From Streptomyces hoynatensis (lineage in GTDB: Bacteria; Actinomycetota; Actinomycetes; Streptomycetales; Streptomycetaceae), in the NCBI RefSeq assembly GCF_003626535.1, contig NZ_RBAL01000013.1, positions 1-64,000 on the forward strand: DNA of 64,000 bases, written 5' to 3'. The notes beneath the pieces were generated by a model that did not search any database, was not told where the DNA came from, and saw only the letters and a program-made list of their open reading frames with translations. This document shows, piece by piece, positions 8,814-17,754 of this stretch. The translations under genes and the position numbers were made by a program. Within the stretch, counting starts at the first letter, position 1. Every line of letters starts with the position of its first letter.

Positions 8814-10895
8814 TCAGGGGCTGACGCCGCTGGTGACGGCGCGCGGGTCGTGGTGGCCCTCGGCCGTCCAGCAGGAGCCGCGGCGGGTCAGCAGGCGCCG
8901 CAGCCACACCTCCGTGGAGACCAGCTCGGCCAGCCCGTCCAGCGGGAGGAGTGCGCCCTCCGAGGCGGCGCGCAGCGCCTTGCGCACCACGCGGGCCTCG
9001 ATCAGGCCCGCGTCCGCGAGCAGCGGGGCGTCGAAGAGGTCGACCAGCTCGCCGATGTGGCGGCGCAGGCCGGTGCGGACCGCCTCGCCGTGCGTGGCGT
9101 ATGTGGTGGCGCCCCAGCCGGGGGGCAGGCTCCGCACGCCCGCGCCCTCCAAGACGGCGCGCAACACGTCGGCGCGCGCCCCGGGTTGGACGCGGAGGGT
9201 CTCGGGCAGCACCTGGCAGGCGCGTACCACCTGGTTGTCGTAGAAGGGGGCGTGCAGGCGCTGATGGCGTACCTCCGCGGCCTGTTCGAAGACGCGGTGG
9301 TCGGCCGCGTGCCTGGCCAGGGCGGCGCGCGCCCGGAGCGCGCCGGGGCGCCCGCCGGCCGAGGCGGCGCGCGGGCGCGCGGCCACCGCCTCAAGCCGAA
9401 TCGATACTTCGGCCAGGGCCTCGCCGGTCAGCCAGCGGGCGGCCGGGCCCGGGCGGCACCAGGCCAGCGCGGCGAGCGAGGCGCCCAGCGCGCCGTCCTC
9501 GTGCGGCTCCTCGCCGAAAGCGTCGATCGGCTGCCGCAGCAGGACGGCCGCGTGGGACAGGCCCTCGGGGTAGGGGGTACGGGCCAGGCGGCGGGCGGCG
9601 CGGTAGACGGTGAACGGCACCAGCATGGAACGGCTGCCGCCCCCGCTTGCCCTGGCCAGCGCGGTGACCGGGCGCAGCAGGTGGCGGCGGCGCCGGTCGA
9701 GCAGCAGGTCGGCGAGCCGCGCCGGGTGGGCGTCCATCACCTGGCGTGCGCCCTGGCCGATGAGGTGGTCGGCGCTGCCGGCGGCGAGGCGGTGGCGGTG
9801 GCGCGCGGCGCTCACCAGGGAGGGCCCCGGCTCGTCGGTGAGCGGCCCGTTGTCGAGGCCCGCGTAGGGCAGCGCCTCCTCCCCCGCCGCGACCACCACG
9901 TGGTGCAGGCGGGGGTTCTCGGCGATGGCGCGGGCCCGTTCGAGCTCGGCGGCGCGGGCGACGGCGCTCGGGGTGCCGGTGGCGGTCAGGTCGTTGAAGG
10001 TGACGGCGAGCAGCCGCTCGCCCGCCTGGGTGGCGCCGGTGCCGAAGACGGTGCCCGGCATGCCCGGCAGGCCGGCGGCGAGCAGCGCGAGGGTGGCCGA
10101 GGCGCTGCCGCCCGAGAGGTCGGCGCCGACGCCGGGGGCCGGTTCCGGGCCGCGCCGGGCGGCGCGCCTGGCCTCCGGGCCCATGCCGGGGACCGGGCCC
10201 GCGTCGCGCGCCGGCGCGTGCCGCGGGGCCGCGAGCCGGGTGCGCACGGCCTCGACGAGCGCGTCGCGCACGCCGGCGATGGCGGCCTCGCGCTCCACGG
10301 GGGGCGCGGCGACGACCGTGGGGGTGGCGGGCTCGTAGTCGACGAGGTCGCGGCTGCCGCCCTCGCGCAGCATCAGCGCGTGTCCTGGCGGGACGCGGTG
10401 GACGCCGCGGTAGGGGGTGCCCTGGCCGACGGCCTCGGGGGCCTCGGGGCAGGCGAGCAGGGCGGCCAGGTGCGGGACGTCGAGCTGGGCCTCGGTGAGG
10501 TCGGCCAGCGGCAGGGCGGCGGTGGCGTAGGCGGTGCCCCCCGCCCAGTCGGCGTGGAAGACGGGCCGGGTGCCGGCCAGGTCGGCGGGGATCACGGTGC
10601 GGCGGCCGAAGCGGGCGACCGCGGTGTAGCTGCCGGGCCAGGTGGTGAGCTGGCGCAGCGCGCCGGCGCGCGCCGAGACGAGGGAGCGGCGCAGGGTGGC
10701 GTCGTCGGCGCCGCAGTAGCCGAAGACGGCGAGGTGGGTGTCGCCCTCGGCGTAGACGAGGCGGATCTCGTCCGGGCGCCAGTCGCCGACGGCCCACAGG
10801 GGGTCGGGCCCCTCCCACAGCAGCTGGGCGCCGAGCGGCTGGATGTCCCTGGCAGCGCTGGCAGAGGCCCCCGACCAGCCGACCAACCACCGCAT
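8814..10895 (-). CDS. asparagine synthase-like protein lacking the glutaminase cysteine
   Basis: This 693-residue protein has the two-domain layout of class B asparagine synthetases: an N-terminal Ntn-hydrolase-like domain (to about 190) and a C-terminal synthetase-like domain. The glutaminase nucleophile Cys2 is absent (it starts MRWLVGW), so it should not release ammonia from glutamine. The PP-loop that normally reads SGG-x-DS is present as LSGGSASAT (10082-10118) without the Asp. Lasso-peptide cyclases share the missing Cys but keep the PP-loop, and I found no lasso precursor nearby. It may be a catalytically altered or inactive paralogue. The start at 10895 is preceded by GGGGGAGG at good spacing; the open frame upstream is not coding-like. 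It is divergent from the HTH/TPR regulator, a pairing I recall around SCO4114-SCO4115. Confidence 0.82.
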   Translation of the reverse strand: MRWLVGWSGASASAARDIQPLGAQLLWEGPDPLWAVGDWRPDEIRLVYAEGDTHLAVFGYCGADDATLRRSLVSARAGALRQLTTWPGSYTAVARFGRRTVIPADLAGTRPVFHADWAGGTAYATAALPLADLTEAQLDVPHLAALLACPEAPEAVGQGTPYRGVHRVPPGHALMLREGGSRDLVDYEPATPTVVAAPPVEREAAIAGVRDALVEAVRTRLAAPRHAPARDAGPVPGMGPEARRAARRGPEPAPGVGADLSGGSASATLALLAAGLPGMPGTVFGTGATQAGERLLAVTFNDLTATGTPSAVARAAELERARAIAENPRLHHVVVAAGEEALPYAGLDNGPLTDEPGPSLVSAARHRHRLAAGSADHLIGQGARQVMDAHPARLADLLLDRRRRHLLRPVTALARASGGGSRSMLVPFTVYRAARRLARTPYPEGLSHAAVLLRQPIDAFGEEPHEDGALGASLAALAWCRPGPAARWLTGEALAEVSIRLEAVAARPRAASAGGRPGALRARAALARHAADHRVFEQAAEVRHQRLHAPFYDNQVVRACQVLPETLRVQPGARADVLRAVLEGAGVRSLPPGWGATTYATHGEAVRTGLRRHIGELVDLFDAPLLADAGLIEARVVRKALRAASEGALLPLDGLAELVSTEVWLRRLLTRRGSCWTAEGHHDPRAVTSGVSP

Positions 10896-11009
10896 CGCCG
10901 CCTCCCCCGCTGAAGAATGAGCCTCGGGCCTCGTCCGGGTGGGCCCGTCGCGTAGGTGTGCCGAGGCCCATGCTGCCATGCGACTGACGTGAACGTGGCA
11001 TACCTGGGA

Positions 11010-11037
11010 GGTAGTTCGCGTGGCGTGGCGAACTACC
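11010..11037. promoter_or_regulatory. 10-bp inverted repeat, probable operator
   Basis: GGTAGTTCGC (11010-11019) and GCGAACTACC (11028-11037) form a perfect inverted repeat with an eight-base spacer. It lies 115 bases upstream of the asparagine-synthase-like start, in the region shared with the HTH/TPR gene. The spacing suits a dimeric DNA-binding protein better than a terminator. The neighbouring HTH protein is the obvious candidate, but that is inference. Confidence 0.55.
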
Positions 11038-11159
11038 GCACGTACCCGGCCGGTTCCCGGAGTGACGCCTGATGCGTTTCGCGGAAAACCGGCTGTTTTC
11101 GGCCAAAGTCTGGCCGGAGAACGGCTCATGACGCCGCCTCCGCCGGGGCAGGAGAGTTG

Positions 11160-11192
11160 TGGTCCGGGAGGCGCTGGTCGCCTCCCGGACCA
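11160..11192. terminator. 14-bp perfect hairpin in the divergent intergenic region
   Basis: GGTCCGGGAGGCG (11161-11173) and CGCCTCCCGGACC (11179-11191) pair perfectly around a five-base loop; a T-A pair at 11160/11192 extends the stem. There is no T-tract. It sits between two divergent genes, where no annotated transcript should end. It could terminate an unrecognised small transcript, act in the 5' leader of the HTH/TPR gene, or be a protein-binding site. Confidence 0.5.
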
Positions 11193-11522
11193 GGCCGCCA
11201 TCCGCGGGGAATGAGATGGCGGCTTCCCCCGGCCCGCCGATTCCGTCAAGGGCAGCGGGCCGACCCACGCGGTTTCCATCGAAGCGCTCCACCCCGCGCG
11301 CCGGCAGAGCGCACGGCCGGGCGCACGGCCACATGCCCGGAGCACAATCGGCAAAGAGACGGCGGACGGGGCAGCGTTCGCACACCTGTACGGCAACAAA
11401 CGCGCCATCCGGAGCACACCCCCTTAACGGTCAGCAGGCGCCGAACTACGCTGGGTTGGCGGAGGTACGGAAACGCCTCGTGCTGGTCGCGGGGCTGCCG
11501 TTGGTGTGTCAGGGGTGCGCAC

Positions 11523-12932
11523 ATGTCCAGGGAGCCACGCGGGCCGAACGAGAAGCTAGGTGCAGTTCTCGCCCTTGCGGGAATCAGTAACGCCGGTCTC
11601 GCCCGTCGGGTCAACGACCTGGGGGCGCAGCGGGGATTGACGCTGAGATATGACAAGACCTCCGTCGCCCGCTGGGTGACGAAGGGCATGGTGCCGCAGG
11701 GTTCGGCGCCCCATCTCATCGCCGCGGCGATCAGCGGCAAGCTCGGCCGCCCGGTTCCGCTCCACGAGATCGGCCTGGCCGACACCGATCCGGCCCCCGA
11801 GATCGGCCTCGCCTTCCCCAGGGACGTGCCGGGCGCCGTGGACTCGGCCACCGCCCTCTACCGGCTCGACGTCACCCCGGGCAAGGGCATCTGGCAATCG
11901 CTCGCCGGCTCCTTCGCGGTGAGCGCCTACGCCGGCCCCGTCTCGCGCTGGCTGATAAGCCAGGTCGACGCCTCCGTCGCCCGCGAGGCCCCGGCCCCCC
12001 AGGAGGGGGCAGGCGGCCGGGTGGGCCACTCCGACGTCTCCAAGCTGCGGGAGGCCGCCGAGGAGGCCAGGCGCTGGGACTCCAAGTACGGCGGCGGGGA
12101 CTGGCGTTCCTCCATGGTTCCCGAGTGCCTGCGCACCGACGCCGCGCCGCTGCTGCTCGGCAGCTACAGCGACGAGGTCGGGCGCTCCCTCTTCCGCGCC
12201 ACGGCCGAACTGACCAGGCTCGCGGGCTGGATGGCCTTCGACACCGGCCAGCAGGAGGCCGCCCAGCGCTACTACATCCAGGCCCTCAGGCTGGCCAGGG
12301 CCGCCGCCGACGTGCCGCTCGGCGGCTACGTGCTGGCGTCGATGTCGCTGCAGGCGACCTACCGCGGCTTCGCCGAGGAGGGCGTCGACCTCGCCCAGGC
12401 CGCCCTGGAGCGCAACCGCCAGTGGGCCACCGCCCGCACCAGGAGCTTCTTCCACCTCGTCGAGGCCCGCGCGCTGGCGAAGGCGGGCGACGCCGCGGGC
12501 TGCGGTCACGCCCTCGCCGCCGCCGAGAGCTGGCTCGAACGCGCCAGGGAGGGCGACGACGACCCCGGCTGGCTCGACTTCTACGCGCACGACAGGCTCG
12601 CCGCCGACGCCGCCGAGTGCTACATCGACCTCAAGGTGCCCGGCCAGGTGCGGCGTTTCACCGAGCAGGCCCTGTCGGAGCCGACCGAGGAGTTCGTCCG
12701 CTCGCACGGCCTGCGGCTGGTGGTGGCGGCCGTCGCCGAGCTGGAGTCGGGCAACCTGGACGCCGCCTGCGCGGTGGGTTCGCGCGCGCTTGAGGTCGCG
12801 GGCCGGATCTCCTCGGCGCGCACCACCGACTACGTGCGCGACCTGCTGCACCGGCTGGCGCCCTACGAGCACGAGCCGCTGGTCAAGGAGCTGCAGGAGC
12901 GGGCGCGCACCGTGCTGACCGCTCCCGCATGA
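11523..12932 (+). CDS. HTH/TPR sporulation-associated regulator (NsdA-like family)
   Basis: The N-terminal 80 residues form a Cro/C1-type helix-turn-helix (NEKLGAVLALAGISNAGLAR through TSVARWVTKG). The rest is a long helical TPR-like domain with repeated helices rich in Ala and Leu. Streptomyces carries a family of such proteins, including NsdA, a negative regulator of differentiation, and a 'sporulation-associated protein' next to an asparagine-synthase-like gene. This genomic context matches the latter. The ATG at 11523 is the first start that keeps the HTH intact; the upstream open frame is not coding-like. The product is about 469 residues, cytoplasmic, and probably binds DNA. Its target is unknown; the palindrome at 11010-11037 is a candidate. 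Confidence 0.85.
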   Translation: MSREPRGPNEKLGAVLALAGISNAGLARRVNDLGAQRGLTLRYDKTSVARWVTKGMVPQGSAPHLIAAAISGKLGRPVPLHEIGLADTDPAPEIGLAFPRDVPGAVDSATALYRLDVTPGKGIWQSLAGSFAVSAYAGPVSRWLISQVDASVAREAPAPQEGAGGRVGHSDVSKLREAAEEARRWDSKYGGGDWRSSMVPECLRTDAAPLLLGSYSDEVGRSLFRATAELTRLAGWMAFDTGQQEAAQRYYIQALRLARAAADVPLGGYVLASMSLQATYRGFAEEGVDLAQAALERNRQWATARTRSFFHLVEARALAKAGDAAGCGHALAAAESWLERAREGDDDPGWLDFYAHDRLAADAAECYIDLKVPGQVRRFTEQALSEPTEEFVRSHGLRLVVAAVAELESGNLDAACAVGSRALEVAGRISSARTTDYVRDLLHRLAPYEHEPLVKELQERARTVLTAPA

Positions 12933-12978
12933 GCTCGCACATGACAGCGGCACGGGACGCCGCCCGCGGGCGCCCGGC

Positions 12979-14435
12979 TCAGCGCTCGTAGGCGCGCAGG
13001 CGCAGCGCCTCGCCCCCGGGCGCGTCCGCGGACTCGACGGCGGTCAGCACGTAGAGCTGGTCGTCGTCGTAGGCGACGACCGGGCGGTCGGTGGCGCGGT
13101 GCCCGTCGAGCGGGACGGTCGAGGCCGGGGTGAGGGTGCCGTCCGCCGGGTCGAGCCGGCGCAGGGCGAACGCGTCGCCCGCGGTGTGGCCGATCAGCAG
13201 CCGCCCGTCGCCCTCGACCCCGAGCAGCCGCGTGCCGTCCGGCAGTTCCGCGGTCCAGCGGCGTTCGCCGTCGACCAGGCCGTAGCCCGCGAACCGCATC
13301 CCGCCCTCGGCGTCCTCGGTGTCCCCGGTGTCCCCGGCGTCCCCGGTGTCCCCGGTGTCCTCCGTGCCTCCGGTCCCCTGCGTGGCGCCCGGCTCCTCCG
13401 CGTCCGCCGCGAAACCGGCGCACAGGACGCCGCCCGCCACCCGGAACGCGTCCGGCCGCGGCATCCGCCACAGCTCCTCGCCGGTCTCGGAGTACGCCAC
13501 CAGCTCCTCGCCCTCCGCGCCGGCGCCCGGCCCGCCCTCCGCGCCGTCCGCGCCGTCCGCGCCGTCCGTGTCGCCCGTGCCGTTCGTGTCGCGCTGGGCC
13601 AGCAGGACCGGGTCTCCGGCCAGGATGCCCGTGAAGGCGGACACGGGGTCGCTCACCGGGTGCGTCCACTGCAGTTCGCCGGTGTCCATCGCGTAGGCGG
13701 CGAGTTCGGGGACCGCGCCCGCGCAGGTGCTGAGCGCGACGATCCGCGAGCCGGCGTGCCTGATCGCCTCGGTGCGCCGCTCCACCGGGCAGGGCGCGGC
13801 CTCGTCCCGCGGCGGCTCGGGAAGCGGCAGTTCCGCGCCGCCTGCCGCCTCGAAGCGGTGGAAGCCGGCGGGGCTGCCCGCCCGGTCCAGGTTCGCGGTC
13901 ACGGCGGCCTCGCCCACCGTCACCGCGACCTCGTCCGGCGCGGCGGGCGGCCGCCCGGGCACCGCCAGGTCCGTGGACCACAGCAGGGCGCCGTTCGTGG
14001 TGTCCAGGACGGCGAGCACCGAGCAGCCCCCGTCGCCCGCCGTGTAGAACACGGCGCCCAGACCGGCGGAGTTCTCCCCAGGCGCCGCCGCGCAGGGCGC
14101 CCCGGCCCCTGACGGGGCGGCCGCCTCCCACCGCGGCTCCCCGTCGGCCGTGCCGTAGCCGACGACCCCCGCCGCGGACACCAGGGTGAGCGTGTCCTCC
14201 CCCGGCCACAGGCGGATGGCGAGCGCCCGATCGCCCTGCGCCGCGGCGGGCACGTCCCGTGCCCGCCACACCTCCGCCAGCTCCAGGGGAACGGCGGGCG
14301 CCGTCGTCTCCTCCCCTGCCCGCTGTCGGCGGCCCCGTCCTGGCGGCTGAACACCACCACCCAGACCGTCAGCACGGCGAGCAGGATCACCCCCACCGCG
14401 ACCGCGAGCCCTATCCGGCCTTCCCCTTCCGACAT
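12979..14435 (-). CDS. membrane-anchored PQQ-like beta-propeller protein, frameshifted
   Basis: The main frame (12979-14271) encodes repeated beta-propeller blades of the PQQ-like type, with motifs such as GALLWSTDL, GELQWTHPV and GERRWTAEL. A separate frame starting at 14435 encodes a short N-terminus with one membrane helix (LAVAVGVILLAVLTVWVVVF). The two join if one G is added to the G run near 14319-14322, giving ...DSGQG-EETTAPAVPLELAEVWRAR.... The gene is therefore a single membrane-anchored extracellular propeller broken by a one-base deletion, real or a sequencing error. If not repaired, only a GTG at 14271 remains as start, without the anchor. The middle contains a Gly/Asp/Thr-rich repeat (13310-13380). 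Function unknown; such propellers often bind cell-wall or protein partners. Confidence 0.75.
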
Positions 14436-14637
14436 GGCACCTCCGCGCGCTTCCCCCGGTTCACCGGGCCGCGCGCCCCCCCGCGCCCGATCCGGTCACC
14501 CCCTCCGACGTGGCCGGGACGCCGCCCGGTTCCTCCCGGGCTGCCCCAAGGCGGGCCCGGCGCCGCGCCAAACCCGTAAAATCGGACGCATTGTGTGCGA
14601 CGAACCCTCCGCTCAGCCCCGCCCCGCGGCCGGGGCC

Positions 14638-15402
14638 ATGGCACCCGCGGTGCCTCAGCCGCGGGCGGCCACGATGTTCGCGCCCGGGGCCGGGCCGCAG
14701 CCCGATCCGGCCGGGGACCGCCACCAGCGGCGCATCCGCAGCTTCCAGCCCAGGCGCAGCCGCGTCACGCAGGCGCAGCGGCAGGCCCTGGAGCGGCTGT
14801 GGCCGCGGTGGGGCATCGAGATCGACGGCCTGAGCCGCCTGGACCTGCGGGCCCTGTTCTCCGGCCGCCCCGTCGTGCTCGAGGTCGGGTTCGGCATGGG
14901 GGAGGCCACCGCGGAGATGGCCGCGGCCGACCCGGACACCGGCATCCTCGCCGCCGACGTGCACACCCCCGGCCAGGGCAACCTGCTGCGCCTGGCCGAG
15001 GAGCGCGGCCTGGACAACGTGCGGGTGGCCAACGGGGACGCCGTGCTGCTGCTGCGCGAGATGCTGGCGCCGGGACCGGCGCTGGCCGGGGTGCGGGTGT
15101 TCTTCCCCGACCCGTGGCCCAAGTCCAGGCACCACAAACGGCGCATCATCCAGCCGGAGTTCGTGGAGCTGGCCGCCTCCCGGATGGCGCCGGGGGCGCT
15201 GCTGCACTGCGCGACGGACTGGGAGCCCTACGCCGAGCGGATGCTGGAGGTGCTCACCGCGAGCCCCTCCCTGCGCAACGCGGTCCCCGGCGGCGGGTTC
15301 GCCGCGGCGCGGGCCGCCGGACGGCCGGCGACCAGGTTCGAACGCCAGGGGCTCGCCAAGGGGCACGTGGTCCACGACCTGCTGTTCCGCCGCCTGCCCT
15401 GA
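14638..15402 (+). CDS. trmB: tRNA (guanine-N7-)-methyltransferase
   Basis: TrmB uses S-adenosylmethionine to methylate G46 in the variable loop of tRNAs. The family signatures are clear: the SAM-binding motif VVLEVGFGMGEATAEMA (near residue 80), the segment FFPDPWPKSRHHKRRI (near 155), and a C-terminal TRFERQG-type motif, here PATRFERQGLAKGHVVHDL. The ATG at 14638 gives 254 residues; an in-frame GTG at 14593 would add 15, and neither has a strong ribosome-binding site. It stands alone on the plus strand between a divergent propeller gene and a convergent XRE regulator. Confidence 0.95.
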   Translation: MAPAVPQPRAATMFAPGAGPQPDPAGDRHQRRIRSFQPRRSRVTQAQRQALERLWPRWGIEIDGLSRLDLRALFSGRPVVLEVGFGMGEATAEMAAADPDTGILAADVHTPGQGNLLRLAEERGLDNVRVANGDAVLLLREMLAPGPALAGVRVFFPDPWPKSRHHKRRIIQPEFVELAASRMAPGALLHCATDWEPYAERMLEVLTASPSLRNAVPGGGFAAARAAGRPATRFERQGLAKGHVVHDLLFRRLP

Positions 15403-15450
15403 GCCCCGGCTCCCGCGCGCCGGCGCCCGGCCGCCGCCCGGCGAGACTCC

Positions 15451-15525
15451 CGCGCCCCCGCGCCCGGCGCCCCCGCGCCCGGCGCCCCCGCGCCCGGCGC
15501 CCCCGCGCCCGGCGCCTCCGCGCCC
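15451..15525. repeat. 15-bp GC-rich tandem repeat, five copies
   Basis: Copies of GGCGCCCCCGCGCCC lie at 15466-15480, 15481-15495, 15496-15510 and 15511-15525 (one change), preceded by a variant at 15451-15465. The array sits between the convergent trmB and XRE genes and may contribute to transcription termination by folding. Confidence 0.85.
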
Positions 15526-15563
15526 GGGGGGTGCACGCCGGGGCGCGGGAGGCGGCGGGGCCC

Positions 15564-16433
15564 TCAGTTCACCGGCAGGCTCTCGGCCCAGGTCGAAAGG
15601 AGCCGCAGCGCCGTCTCCGAGGGCGAGCCCTCCTCCACCGTGTGCGCGACCAGCGCCTGATCCGGGTCGTCGGGGAGCCGCAGCGTCTCGAAGCCCAGGT
15701 CGAGCTCGCCCACCACCGGATGCCGGTAGCGGTAGCGCCCGTGGGTCTTGTCCTTGAGCCGGTGCTCCGCCCAGGCCGCCCGGAACTCCGGGCTGGCGGC
15801 GTCGAGTTCCTCCAGCAGCCGCGCCGTCTGCGGGTCGCCTGGGTGGCGTCCGGCGTCGAGCCTGAGGTAGGCGGCCACGTCGCGGGCCTTGTCCCACCAG
15901 TCGGCGTACAGGCTGCGCGTTCCCTCGTCGAGGAAGACCAGGCGGGCCAGGTTCCGCTGCCGGGGCGGCAGCGCCCCGAAGTCCGTGATCAGCGCCGCAG
16001 CGAGCCGGTTCCAGGCCAGGACGTCGGTGTTCCGGCCCACGACGTACGCCGGCACGTCGGCCGCCGAGTCCAGCAGCCGGCGCAGCCCGGGCCGCACCCG
16101 CTGCGGCTCTTCCCCCTCCGGGCGGCCCGGCTCCGGCCGGCCCTGCGGCCAGGGCCGCGCCAGCCGGTACAGGTGCTCGCGCTCCACGGCGTCCAGGCGC
16201 AGCGCGCGGGCGACGGCGTCCAGCACGGCCTCGGAGAAGTGCAGGGTGCGGCCCTGCTCCAGGCGCACGTAGTGGTCCACGCTCACCCCGGCCAGCCGCG
16301 CCAATTCCTCCCTGCGCAGGCCGGGGACCCGCCGCCGCCCGCCGTAGTCGGCCAGCCCCAGCTCTTCCGGCCGCAGCCGGGCCCGGCGGGAGCGGAGGAA
16401 TTCGCCCAGTTCTGCGCGTCTGTCCAGGGACAT
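15564..16433 (-). CDS. XRE-family regulator with MmyB-like ligand-binding domain
   Basis: The start MSLDRRAELGEFLRSRRARL followed by GLRREELARLAGVSVDHYVR is the typical N-terminus of the large actinobacterial HTH_31/MmyB family. The C-terminal 180 residues match its MmyB-like domain, with the motifs DVLAWN and NLARLVFLD and a conserved HRLKDKTHGRYRYRHPVVGEL region. Members are usually repressors of an adjacent oxidoreductase. Here it is divergent from an aldo-keto reductase with a 190-bp gap, so that gene is the likely target. The ATG at 16433 gives 289 residues, the normal family length. Confidence 0.92.
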   Translation of the reverse strand: MSLDRRAELGEFLRSRRARLRPEELGLADYGGRRRVPGLRREELARLAGVSVDHYVRLEQGRTLHFSEAVLDAVARALRLDAVEREHLYRLARPWPQGRPEPGRPEGEEPQRVRPGLRRLLDSAADVPAYVVGRNTDVLAWNRLAAALITDFGALPPRQRNLARLVFLDEGTRSLYADWWDKARDVAAYLRLDAGRHPGDPQTARLLEELDAASPEFRAAWAEHRLKDKTHGRYRYRHPVVGELDLGFETLRLPDDPDQALVAHTVEEGSPSETALRLLSTWAESLPVN

Positions 16434-16623
16434 GCCGCGAGTATCCCCGCCCGGCCCCGCCCGCGTCGCCCCCGCAGCCTGGTCTCGCCGTGCCCAGGCA
16501 CCGGCCGCCACTGGGTGGGCGGCGGCCGGGCGAGCAGAGTGAGCCGGGCCGGAACGGTTCCGGCCCGGGCGCCCACCGCGCCCCTCGGCTCTCCCACCGT
16601 CAGATCCCCGGAAGGAAACCGCT

Positions 16624-17679
16624 GTGTCCTCCCCTCTCCTGCCCACCCGTCCCCTCGGTGGCACCGGCATGAACGTCTCCCGCCTCGGGTTCGGCTCCTG
16701 GGCGGTGTCCGGCTCCGGCTGGCGCTTCGGCTGGGGCCCCACCGACGACACCGAGTCGATCGCCACGATCCGGCACGCGATCGACTCGGGCGTCAACTGG
16801 ATCGACACCGCCCCCGCCTACGGCCTCGGCCACGCCGAGGAGCTGGTCGGCAAGGCCGTCGCCGCCCTGCCCGAGGCCGAACGCCCCTACCTGTTCACCA
16901 AGGTCGGGCTGGTCTGGGACCCGCGGGAGCCGCAGGCCGCGCCCCGCCGGATCATGCGCCCCGACAGCGTCCGCCGCGAGGTCGAGGACTCGCTGCGCCG
17001 GCTCGGCGTCGAACGCATCGACCTCTACCAGGTGCACTGGCCCGACACCGGCGAGTCGCTTGAGTACGTCGGCGAGGGCGGCGGCGCCGTCTCCGCGAAC
17101 GCCACGCCGCTTGAGGAGTACTGGCAGGTCATGGCGGAGCTGAAGGCCGAGGGCAAGGTCCGGGCGATCGGCCTGTCCAACCACTCGCCCGAGCAGCTGG
17201 CTGCCGCCGAGCGGATCGCCCATGTCGACGCGATCCAGCCGCCGTTCTCCGCGCTCAACCGCTCCGCCGCCGCCGAGGTCGCCTGGGCGCACGCCCACGG
17301 CACCGGCGTGATCGCCTACTCGCCGCTGCAGTCCGGGCTGCTCACCGGCGCCTTCTCCGCCGAACGGGCCGCGAGCCTGCCCGCGGACGACTGGCGCGCC
17401 TCGCACCGGGACTTCACCACGGGCCTGGCCGCCGGCCTCCAGGCGGTGGACGCCCTGCGCCCGGTGGCCGAGCGGCACGGCGCCAACCTCGCCGAGGTGG
17501 CCCTCGCCTGGGTGCTGGCCTGGCCCGGCGTCACCGGCGCCATCGTCGGCGCCCGCAGGCCGGGACAGGTCGACGGCTGGATCGGGGCGGGTTCGGTGCG
17601 CCTGACCGCGGCCGACCTGGCGGAGATCGCCGCCGCCCTCACCGCCTCAGGGGCGGGCACCGGCCCCGTCCGCCCCTGA
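16624..17679 (+). CDS. aldo/keto reductase
   Basis: The sequence shows the AKR TIM-barrel signature. The catalytic tetrad is visible as Asp and Tyr in DTAPAYG, Lys in FTKVG, and His in QVHWPD. IGLSNHSPEQL and the late VGARRPGQV segment match cofactor-binding elements, so NADPH-dependent carbonyl reduction is expected. The GTG at 16624 follows GGAAGGA at good spacing. A divergent XRE regulator upstream and a quinol-monooxygenase-like gene 75 bases downstream on the same strand suggest a small detoxification unit. The physiological substrate is unknown. Confidence 0.93.
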   Translation: MSSPLLPTRPLGGTGMNVSRLGFGSWAVSGSGWRFGWGPTDDTESIATIRHAIDSGVNWIDTAPAYGLGHAEELVGKAVAALPEAERPYLFTKVGLVWDPREPQAAPRRIMRPDSVRREVEDSLRRLGVERIDLYQVHWPDTGESLEYVGEGGGAVSANATPLEEYWQVMAELKAEGKVRAIGLSNHSPEQLAAAERIAHVDAIQPPFSALNRSAAAEVAWAHAHGTGVIAYSPLQSGLLTGAFSAERAASLPADDWRASHRDFTTGLAAGLQAVDALRPVAERHGANLAEVALAWVLAWPGVTGAIVGARRPGQVDGWIGAGSVRLTAADLAEIAAALTASGAGTGPVRP

Positions 17680-17754
17680 CCGCACGTGCCCGTCCCTGAC
17701 CGCATGCGCCTGCCCCCGACCGCGGGCGCCCGGTCCCGCACCGTAAGGAGACCC

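Noticed and set aside
10896..11417. Upstream extension of the asparagine-synthase-like frame, and a search for a lasso precursor there
   Set aside because: The extension lacks coding character, while the start at 10895 has a good ribosome-binding site. None of the frames shows a lasso-type leader and core.
15451..15525. Possible CRISPR or attachment-site repeat
   Set aside because: Units are contiguous 15-mers without spacers, so it is a simple tandem repeat.
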